NCBI GenBank assembly: GCA_003427395.1
Contig: BFEA01000217.1
Location: forward strand, 1,442,311-1,465,365
Length of the DNA stretch: 23,055 nt
Source: Chara braunii
Taxonomy: Eukaryota > Streptophyta > Charophyceae > Charales > Characeae
Reading direction: 5' to 3'
The notes under the pieces were generated by a model that was not told the origin of the DNA, did not search any database, and saw nothing but the letters and a program-made list of their open reading frames with translations. Both the position numbers and the translations under genes were made by a program. Shown one piece after another: positions 16,243 to 23,055 of this stretch (position 1 is its first letter; the number at the start of each line of letters is the position of its first letter).

Positions 16243-16539
16243 AGTAAGAGAGGAGATACAAAAGACATTAGACACGAGATCATGATCCCATCAAACAGAT
16301 TGCAGTGTAGCACAGGCCACCAGCTGTCCTTGGGAGTTGCAGACAGGCATTCACCACCCTGGCACTCAGCACACAACAACCAACACCTTCCCCCTCGCAC
16401 ACCTTCACCGACCCCTCCACTGGCCCCGCTCTCTCCCCTACCGGCCCCTGCACAGTCCTCGGATTCCCCCTCTAGGCTCCCCATGGCCCCCCCGCGCCCC
16501 TCTTCACCTCCTGTCTTCCCAAGGATAAGAAGGTCACCC

Positions 16540-17345
16540 CTATGGGCAACAAAATTGGCCCATGCCGACATAGATATACGATCACTTAACGTTAATGACC
16601 TCATTCAAGCCTCAACGGATAAGAAGGATGGCATTCGGAATATGATTAAATGCCCAATCACCGGTGGATTACCGGATGCAGTGTGCGTTCAAGAGACCCA
16701 TCTACAGGATACCCCACAACGCATTGCAAAGGCGAAGTCCATTTGACCCTATGCGAGCTTCTCAGCACCGGCCAGGGTAAGGGCATCAGCGGGGGTCCCA
16801 ATCTGGTTGCCGCCCTCCTCAAAGCTCAGGCCGCTGCATATGGAATTCGATGGTCAACAAGGGAGAGGCGTCTGTCTGAAAGTTGCCTACGAACAAGAAG
16901 AATTCTGTTTAGTCAGCCTATATGCTCCAAATGACCCCACCAGTAAGGTGGACTTGTGGCTCTCCCTTCACGAACACCTGTCGGACGATGCCTCGATTAT
17001 CCTAGCCAGAGACTTCAATACCACGCTTGACCCTGCAATGGACCGTAGGTCTACTCCACAACAGTCGGATCCTTTGAGTCTTTGACCCCTCCCCAACTGG
17101 CCATGGGACAGGATGTTCTCATGCTCAAACAATTCATGGCCGATAGGCAACTCGAAGATGCCTACAGGCTGCTGCATCCTAACCAAAGAGCCTACACATG
17201 CCTGTCAGCCAAAGGTGACCGAGGTACAGCAAACTCAAGGATAGATCTCACCCTGGTCTCAAAAGACCTGGTGGGGTTGGTCACAATGGCTGAAATCACA
17301 ACAATCAGCCCCTACAAAGCCTTTGATCACATAATGATCACACTA
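16540..17345 (+). pseudogene. LINE copy B apurinic/apyrimidinic-type endonuclease
   Basis: The domain nicks target DNA to prime reverse transcription. Motifs appear in order: SLNVNDL (about 16586), VQETHL with the metal-binding Glu (16687-16704), SLYAPND (about 16915), RDFNTTLDP with the DFN triad at 17011-17019 (the usual preceding Gly-Gly is Ala-Arg), SRIDLTLV (17235) and FDH with the final His (17322-17330). A TGA at 16744-16746 interrupts the first part in frame, and a frameshift follows at about 17080. Catalytic residues are thus mostly present, but the frame is broken. Confidence 0.85.
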
Positions 17346-17867
17346 GGATTGTCCTTCCACACCCATATTCAGAGGGGACCAGGATACTACAAATTTAACA
17401 CATCCCTTCTCCCCCTCACGAGATTTAAAGAAATGGTGAACACATTCTGGATCTACTGGCAAACCCAAAAGCCGGAATCAGGGAACAAAGTGCGTTGGTT
17501 CAACGAAGGCATTGCGCATCCGAGAGAGAGGGCCAAAAAATTCTCTATCCAATATGCAAGAGACCGCAAAGTCATTCTCAATAGCCTCATGCGAGAACTT
17601 GAAGAATGGGATGAACATTTTATGGACGATCCGCAGCACCAGCCCTCGTTCGAGAAGCTTCAAGAAGCATGTGATCACCTCCAGGCCTTCATTGAACAAT
17701 AGGCGCAGGCCTGAAGAGTGCAGACAAAAATTAAGCGGGCACACACAAAAGGGACAATGGCGAAATCCTTCTTCAACAAAGCAAAGGCCAGATCGAGGGC
17801 CAACACAGTCCCCAGGCTCAGACACCCACTTGACGATTCGGCCGAGGCGCCTATACCATAGGAGACT
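17346..17867 (+). pseudogene. LINE copy B linker between endonuclease and RT
   Basis: Charged helical sequence (WFNEGIAHPRERAKKF, MRELEEWDEHFMDDPQHQPS) up to a TAG at 17700. After this the same frame continues through TGA and another TAG into KIKRAHTKGTMAKSFF and the RT. Copy A starts inside this stretch. Confidence 0.7.
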
Positions 17868-18888
17868 ATGCGGCCCAATACTACCATAACCTATTCACAT
17901 CCCAAACACCCAACAAGCCCCCCCCAGGAGGTCCTCAGTGCAAGGGAGAGGTTACTAGAAGCTGCTCACTCACGCTTGACAACTGAACAAAAAGGTGAGC
18001 TGGATAAACCCCTTTCCTCCCAAGACATCTGGGAGGCCCTACAGGGTATGAAAGATGAAAAGACCCCTGGCGTTGACATATTCCCGAATGAATTTTTGGT
18101 GCAGTTTTGGGACCTGCTTCAGGCTGACCTTATGGACTACATCAGGGTGGTACAGAAGGAAGGAACATTTGGGGGTATGATTGGACATGGGGTCACCACA
18201 CTCCTATACAAGAAAGGAGGCAAGGAGGATATCAGAAACTACAGACTCGTACAAAATCGTGGTCAAGGCACTAACTAATCGGTTTCTGCCACTGATGAAC
18301 ATACTGATCGACCCAGACCAGACAAGGTTCATGCCAAACCTCAACATTCAAGACGACATTCTACTGGTCGATGAGACCATTATGTATGCCCGTGAACAAC
18401 AGGCACAAGCGGTCATCCTGTTTATTGACTTTGAGAAAGCATACGACCATGTAGACTGGGACTTCCTAGATATGTGTCTGGTCAGGATGAATTTTGGCCC
18501 GGAATTATGTCACTGGGTGAACCTTCTCCATAGATCGGCTACTACTAATATCATGCTTAACGGTCACCTATCTCCGCCAGTACACCTACAAAGATATGTG
18601 TGTCAAGGGGACCCCATAGCTCCACTCCTGTTTGTAATTGTAATGGAAGCTCTAGCCTCGTTGATCAGATCCCACCCCCGAATTAGAAAAGTACTCATTC
18701 CTGATATTCCCAGTCACCTCATCCCGGTGACTTCGGTACTCCCGAATGACCTCACAATGCATATACGAGCAGACCCTAATAGTCTCAGCGCCCTCACACA
18801 CATCATTCACCTATTTTCATTAGCAGCCGCTATGAAAGTCAACTGGGGCTATAAAATGGAAGGACGGTGGCTCCACCCTCAGGAATAA
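17868..18888 (+). pseudogene. LINE copy B reverse transcriptase with altered active site and a deletion
   Basis: RT fingers and palm: KTPGVDIFPNEFLVQFW, KKGGKEDIRNYR, then after a frame change IVVKALTNRFLPLMN, motif A FIDFEKAYDHVDW (18421-18459), CQGDPIAPLLF (the usual Arg is Cys), and motif C, which reads LPND at 18739-18750 where copy A has FVDD. The first catalytic Asp of motif C is therefore Asn, which should kill activity. About 22 bases present in copy A (after ATCAGGAACTACCG, 2381-2396) are missing at about 18246, removing the PITLLT segment and shifting the frame. Confidence 0.9.
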
Positions 18889-19320
18889 CCCCCACCTCTT
18901 CATCCGACGATTGGTTGGGCACAGAAGGAGGATGCCATCAGAATCCTTGGGGTGAGATTAACTGTGTTGGGCCCTCCACACGACCACGGTGATAGGTTAG
19001 TCGATATGGCACTAGATCGACTGACAAAATGGGAGGGGTTACACACTTCGCTGGTGGGACGGGCCCTGACAATAAACAATGCAATATTAGCGGTCATCTA
19101 GTACAAATTGGTTGTCTGGCCGCTGAAGCCGAGACAATACACAAGGTTGAGGAAAACGTTGGCTACGTACCTACGGAAGAATAGCGCCAAAGACCAGCGT
19201 TATGTGTATCGGCTAAGCTGGGCAACCCTCACTCAACCAAGGTCCAAAGGGGGGTTGGGGATGTTGCATCCAGGAAAGGAAAACGAAGCCTTAATTTTCA
19301 AGGTCCTCATCAGATGACAT
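18889..19320 (+). pseudogene. LINE copy B RT thumb region
   Basis: Typical LINE thumb sequence: ILGVRLTVLGPP, LTKWEGLHTSLVGRALTINN, then TAG at 19099 in place of the expected Trp, YKLVVWPLKPRQY, and SKGGLGMLHPGKENEALIFK. The KGGLG-type string is a hallmark of this position in plant LINEs. A frame change lies just after the TAA at 18886. Confidence 0.75.
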
Positions 19321-20942
19321 TCCATGGGCCCCTCTAGCTTGTTTGCAGATTGCTAACCTGGCCCCGTAGTCGCTAACAGCCAACACTCTGCACCCCTTCC
19401 GGTGGCTGACAAACAAGCATTGGTCGATCCCCGCCCCCTTGAGACAAACGCAGGCTTACACCCCAGCACAAGCAGCAATGATGGACCCGCTCTTGGACCC
19501 CATGTGGCCCTTTAAGCATTATGCTTGAACTCTGGAGGACGCGTGACCCTCAACAGAAACAACCCTCCAACAGATGGCACAACATTTGGAGGCAGCCACT
19601 TTTTGGCAACCCCTACATACCAGATGCGGACGGAAAACCCTTTCCGTTGTCAACAGACTCACCCTGGCTGGCATGGGAAAAAAAAGGAATTTTTACAGTT
19701 GGAGACTTGTGGGACCCGCGCAAAGGTGATTGAGCCACGGCTACTCAATTACAGTTGAAGCTGAAATATGTCAAAAACGTGGAGGACAAACTGGTCAAAC
19801 TAAGGGAGCCCCTCCCCATATCATGGCGGTTGACCCTCAAAGTGGGCCCCACAGTCTGTCAGGATGACTGTGTGATTAGGCACGCACATCTGTCCCTCCC
19901 ACTCACAGTATTTAAGGTCCGACAAAACAAGGAACGGTTGTGTTCCTTGGAAGCATATGAGCCTGCCCAACTTGGAGCCAAATTCTCTAAACTTACACGA
20001 AACGAAGACCTGGACAGCGCGAAAGTTAGGCGGGTCTCATTCGTACACGTGTGGTGGGGGATTGCCAGGAGAGATTTTATGTGTATGAGCCCTCAATGCC
20101 ACTTGCCAGGTTACCTTTCGACCCGGGGGAGTGGGAGTGGCCCAGTCCGAATCCAATGCACGTATGGGACTACTATGTGGAAGGGGGATACAAAACCTCC
20201 AGGCTCTATGGAGGCTCTGTCTTGGGCCAAGTATTCCAAGATCATGCCTACGAATCTCAGAGCGCTGCAATGGCAAATCCTCCACTGTTGCTTGCCTGGC
20301 CCAAATTGGCTAATGTCGATAACAAACCTTGAACAGAAAGGCCTGTTGTCCCCCATCTGCACTTATTGTGGCAGGTCGTCGCCTCCGGCCCGGGCAACAT
20401 TGGAACACCGCCTGCTGGCCAGCCCAATGGTCACCCAATTATGGAGGTGGTGGGATGCAGCATTTCACTTCCCTTACTGGCTGCCACATCCCATAGGACA
20501 TCGACCTCCTGTTGCTTGACAAGAACTGACATCTGATGGCGCAATGGTCCCCCTTCGCCACCAATTTCTCTTCGTATATGAGGCTGCAAGTTCTCATGTT
20601 GACCTGGAGAGCTAGATGTTCCTTTGAAGGGAATAGTCACCAATTTGGGTTGCAGCAAGCACAACAAGCCATCGAGGAGGTAATCAGAATGAGAACCCAG
20701 GAGGCCTGGAAAACTTTGTCAGGGATTATCGGGAGGAAAAGGAACCTGTGGCCAAAGAAGCCATCCGGGAATCCTACTATCAACTATGGCAGGATCCGGC
20801 AAAACTGTTTTTGGAAATGAACGATGCACACAACATACGATGGAAGCCGTGGAGAACATCGGAGCCAGCCTGGCAAAGAAGACCCCTCGGCGATTTTGAG
20901 GTCCACTTCCTCCCGACTAATTTCGTGCTAATATCCAACTAG
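19321..20942 (+). pseudogene. LINE copy B connection, zf-RVT and C-terminal tail, frame-broken
   Basis: The segment LPFDPGEWEWPSPNP (about 20110-20160) matches copy A. The zf-RVT region follows in another frame: ALQWQILHCCLPG, LEQKGLLSPICTYCGRSSP, EHRLLASPMV, WRWWDAAF. The C-x2-C pair is kept, but the later Cys of the H-x4-C pair is Ser (LLASP). The tail after a TGA at 20517 is LQQAQQAIEEVIRMRTQEA, then REEKEPVAKEAIRESYYQLW in a shifted frame, ending with TAG at 20940. At least four frame changes are needed to read it through. Confidence 0.7.
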
Positions 20943-21126
20943 CAGTTTGGCCCCCTAGGTCTCCCTTATCTCCTCAAAGACTGTCGCAGTTGCCGCCCTC
21001 ACCCCCCAGCCATCACCTCTCCCCCCACCTTCCCCCTCAAGCCACCCTCGCCTTTTCTCCCTAATCCCCCCCAACCCCGTCTGCCCACCCCCCCCCCCAA
21101 CCTCCTCCGCCCCTCAACCCCATCAG
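20943..21126 (+). other. C-rich tract, probable LINE copy B 3' end
   Basis: Strongly pyrimidine-biased sequence with several C runs (CCCCCCCCCC near 21090) directly after the last ORF2 stop. A polypyrimidine 3' untranslated region is a reasonable reading. The real 3' end of the LINE is not marked by poly(A). Confidence 0.45.
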
Positions 21127-21748
21127 CGGTGACGGCCTCTGTTACGGACTTCGCCAGGGCTCGATCCCTGGTCTATTCTTTTGCTGTTTCAGCTGCATCC
21201 CGTTTTCGGCCTGGCGCCCTTTTTCCAAACTCCTCCTTTGGTACCGTAGGATTCCGGACAACTGGCGCCATGCTGCAATTCGGGCGCCACTTTCAAATAC
21301 TGCATTTTTCAGTTCTGACCTCGGGGCCTTTGCAGAAATGCCCCTGGTACCGTACGTGTCACCGGTACTTATACCGGCTCCCCGTACGGTACAGGGCCGG
21401 TCTCGTACCAGTTCTCTGCTGCTGTACTCGTACTCAGTGTGGCTTGCTGTTTTCGGCATTCAGGAATCCAAGACTTCGACTTTGTGCCTTGCCACTGTGT
21501 CTGCGTCCGATCCTCAGTCCGAGTCCGTCGTGTTGAGTGAGTGAGTGAGGGTGTGTGTGTGCTCTCACTCTCTCCCTCTCTCTCCTCTCCCTCGGCTCAC
21601 CCTCAGCCTCACCCTCATTACAGCCTCAGTCAGCAGCAGATATAGGAATCTCCTCATAAAACGAGAGCGGTCGGGATGAGACAGGAGGAAGTACACGGGC
21701 AAGAAGGTAACAAGAGACAAAGGAAGATCCCTGGCTATAGAACAGACC
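21127..21748. other. no recognisable gene; palindromes and low-complexity sequence
   Basis: It contains CCAGGG/CCCTGG around CTCGAT (21157-21174, T-arm-like but without an A box), several GGTACCGTA/CGTACGG words, and a stretch of GAGT, GT and CT repeats (21535-21600). Open frames overlap on both strands without motifs. The palindromic words suggest remains of a DNA transposon end, unproven. Confidence 0.4.
21347..21392. repeat. nested palindrome (hairpin within hairpin)
   Basis: Outer arms GTACCGTACG (21347-21356) and CGTACGGTAC (21383-21392) are perfect. Inside them CCGGTA (21362-21367) and TACCGG (21372-21377) also pair perfectly around a 4-nt loop, with symmetric 5-nt spacers. Confidence 0.85.
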
Positions 21749-22015
21749 ATGGACGACAGGCTGGGACAGCCAATGGTATCAGCAGCCACAATAAGATATG
21801 GCCTGAATGGGTCCGATACTGCAGAAGGTCTGAACGAGACTCCAACACAGGAACAGGAAGGGTCTCTTGCTGAGTGGATTGGGCTGGTCTGCTTTCAATC
21901 CCCTGAGCAACAGTCATGTGATCTAAGTACTCAACTCAGTCTCAATATAGGTCATTGGATAGGCAAGCAGCTAAAGCAAATTAGTAAGCTCTACTTTACT
22001 ATTTTCTGTACTTAG
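21749..22015 (+). other. 88-codon open frame of unknown meaning
   Basis: Begins MDDRLGQPMVSAATIRYGLN and ends FTIFCT, with TAG. No motif is recognised and a frame of 65 codons overlaps it. It may be chance. The surrounding DNA up to 22077 shows no other feature. Confidence 0.2.
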
Positions 22016-22077
22016 AGATACTGGGAGGTGTACCATCATAACTATATGTCTGAGGAATCAAACAGCCACAATGTTCA

Positions 22078-22343
22078 GGGACGCTGGACCCGCTTTCCAG
22101 CAGGTGTTGCTCCCCACCAATAGATGGAGCCCGCCCGGGACTGCTACCTTCTTCCCCCGAATAAAACGTACGGTCATTATAGCTGTATTTGAGGCATCTT
22201 TCAGTCTAGATACAGCCATAATGACCGTACGTTGTATTCGGGGGAAGAAGGTAGTTCAGGGACTGCTAGTGGTGTCTGCTCTTACCAGCACCCCTAGCAT
22301 CCACTCAAGCGGTTCTTGTTAAAAAAAAAAAAAAAAAAAAAAA
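22078..22343 (+). mobile_element. head element 1: head + 45-bp hairpin + poly(A), the most complete copy
   Basis: The head (22078-22130) is followed by 13 nt and a long hairpin (22144-22254), a second small hairpin (22264-22274 with 22289-22299, one mismatch) and 23 A's (22321-22343). The head itself can fold: GCTGGA/TCCAGC (22083-22088 with 22096-22101) and GCTCC/GGAGC (22109-22113 with 22126-22130), the second stem closing exactly at the point where similarity to the other copies ends. GGGACTGCTA occurs on both sides of the hairpin (22137-22146, 22258-22267). No outer target duplication was found. Confidence 0.75.
22144..22254 (+). ncRNA. near-perfect 45-bp hairpin, miRNA-precursor-like or foldback
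   Basis: Arms 22144-22188 and 22210-22254 pair over 43 of 45 bases, with a 21-nt loop. The two mismatches are isolated. Length and loop are like a plant miRNA or hairpin-siRNA precursor, but the near-perfect pairing also fits a young inverted duplication. Expression cannot be judged from sequence. Confidence 0.45.
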
Positions 22344-22591
22344 GAAACGCAGAAGTCCATGAGCCGTTATATTCCCGGACAACAAGTTGCAGTTACTTTC
22401 TGGAATTGTTAAATATGCCCCTCTCCTAGGTACTAGAAACGAAAGAAAAGCCCGCTGCAAATCAGAAAATTGGTATTGACAGCTGCCTACATTCCAGGTA
22501 GATGACAGGGTTTGGGTTAGATTGTCAGAGTCAATGCCTGGAATAAGACATACCATGACAGTTGACAAGGCACTATTTTGGTCCCTCGATA
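22344..22591. other. no gene seen
   Basis: Mixed sequence after the poly(A) tail. The only frames over 60 codons are on the minus strand, run into the poly(T) and have no motif. Confidence 0.4.
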
Positions 22592-22705
22592 GTCTCAGAC
22601 ACATTAAAAGGAGCGATCCTGATGCCCCCAATTGTCTCAGACATTAACCGGAGTGATCGTGATGCTCAATTGTCTCAGACATTAAACGGAGCGATCCTGA
22701 CGGGT
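22592..22705. repeat. ~40-bp tandem repeat, three units
   Basis: GTCTCAGACA-TTAAA-GGAGCGATCCTGA occurs at 22592, 22634 and 22672 (steps 42 and 38), with spacers CCCAATT and CTCAATT. The third unit is partial. Confidence 0.85.
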
Positions 22706-22897
22706 CATCTTACATCGTAGAAGTCTTGTCTCTTCTCCATGCTTACCGTGTTTATCACACACACAAACTTGTGACTTGAAAATGGCATTTCCCCCCCCCA
22801 CCTTGAAAAGGATTAGTTTTCTTTCCTGCATATTGAATGTTCATCTCGATCCTAAGGGAGATCGGTGGTTCGCAAAGGCCAAATCGAGTAAGTCCGT

Positions 22898-22958
22898 GAA
22901 AATGCCATGCATGTCACAGCATGTGACTCCCACACGCTGTGACATGCACGGCATTTTC
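22898..22958. ncRNA. 23-bp hairpin with 15-nt loop, no head
   Basis: GAAAATGCCATGCATGTCAC begins an arm (22898-22920) that pairs with 22936-22958 at 22 of 23 positions; adding a G-U and a G-C pair extends it to 25. There is no head element or poly(A) next to it. It could be a miniature foldback, a small-RNA precursor or a chance palindrome of a repeat. Confidence 0.4.
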
Positions 22959-22974
22959 GCATTCTAATAATAAA

Positions 22975-22976
<2 letters not shown>

Positions 22977-23055
<79 letters not shown>
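22977..23055. repeat. (TC)n microsatellite at window end
   Basis: Seventy-nine bases of uninterrupted TC running into the window edge, so its true length is unknown. Confidence 0.95.

Larger units (their letters stand above)
12590..21126 (+). mobile_element. LINE copy B: near full-length non-LTR retrotransposon, inactive
   Basis: Order of parts: 5' region, repeat-built Gln-rich ORF1 (12953-16242), endonuclease (about 16540-17345), linker, RT (17868-18888), thumb (to about 19320), connection, zf-RVT (about 20260-20460), tail (to 20942) and a C-rich 3' end. All parts are on the plus strand, like copies A and C. Multiple stops and frameshifts make it inactive. The 5' boundary is approximate; no target duplication or poly(A) tail could be identified, and the 3' C-rich tract may or may not belong to it. 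Confidence 0.85.

Noticed and set aside
21157-21174. T-arm-like CCAGGGCTCGATCCCTGG as a tRNA gene
   Set aside because: There is no A box or acceptor stem at the right distance on either strand.
21142-21459. 105-codon minus-strand frame ending RPGIEPWRSP
   Set aside because: This kind of peptide commonly arises from repeat DNA; the frame overlaps palindromes and has no domain.
22137-22267. GGGACTGCTA direct repeat as the target duplication of a hairpin MITE
   Set aside because: The repeat overlaps the first bases of the left arm and is separated from the right arm by a few bases, so it does not give clean element ends.
22592-22705. CRISPR array
   Set aside because: Only three imperfect units without unique spacers of constant length, in a clearly eukaryotic context.

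Overview
This window looks like a slice of a large, repeat-dense eukaryotic nuclear genome. It holds decayed non-LTR (LINE) retrotransposons of the endonuclease/reverse transcriptase/zf-RVT type common in green plants and algae, a Ty3/gypsy fossil, hAT-like DNA transposon debris, poly(A)/poly(T) retroposon tails, long microsatellites and a 41-base poly-G run. I see no bacterial operon structure. A green alga or early-diverging land plant fits best, but that is inference. Most long open frames are broken pieces of transposons; only one non-transposon open frame (345 codons, 7565-8602, minus) looks possibly intact, and I cannot name it.

Layout. 1-1700: sequence without recognisable genes, holding a poly-G tract, a tRNA-like (SINE-type) segment on the minus strand and an array of an 82-bp repeat. 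1690-6450: LINE copy A, 5'-truncated between endonuclease and RT, with stops and an internal ~0.3-kb duplication, and split near its 3' end by an 850-bp hAT-like non-autonomous element (5322-6171) with an 8-bp target duplication. 6671-6894: two copies of a short 'head' element, back to back. 6895-8602: A/T-rich spacer and the 345-codon ORF. 8797-9125: a 33-nt copy of a hairpin arm found at 12450-12482, then a second 82-bp repeat array. 9145-10230: LINE copy C, a 3' fragment with two in-frame 42-residue repeats. 10313-12572: three more head elements and a Ty3/gypsy pol fossil. About 12590-21126: LINE copy B, the longest, with a repeat-built Gln-rich ORF1, endonuclease, RT, thumb, zf-RVT and a C-rich 3' end, all frame-broken. 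21127-23055: palindromic spacer, a head element with a 45-bp hairpin and poly(A) tail, a ~40-bp tandem repeat, an isolated 23-bp hairpin and a terminal (TC)n tract.

The most unusual signal is a family of at least six short elements sharing a 53-56-nt head (starts GGGACGCTGGACCCGG, usually ends ATGGAGC). Immediately after the head the sequences stop resembling each other. In four of the five copies that keep a body, the body is an unrelated long hairpin, and three of these end in 23-36 A's (on the element's own strand). This constant head + variable hairpin + poly(A) design looks like retroposed structured RNAs. One hairpin arm matches, over 33 of 33 bases, the sequence about 200 nt upstream of the 345-codon ORF in antisense sense, as a small RNA and its target would.

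The three LINE copies lie in the same orientation and belong to one superfamily. Comparing them shows which bases were lost, duplicated or interrupted, and copy C supplies an unoccupied paralogous site that confirms the hAT-like insertion in copy A.
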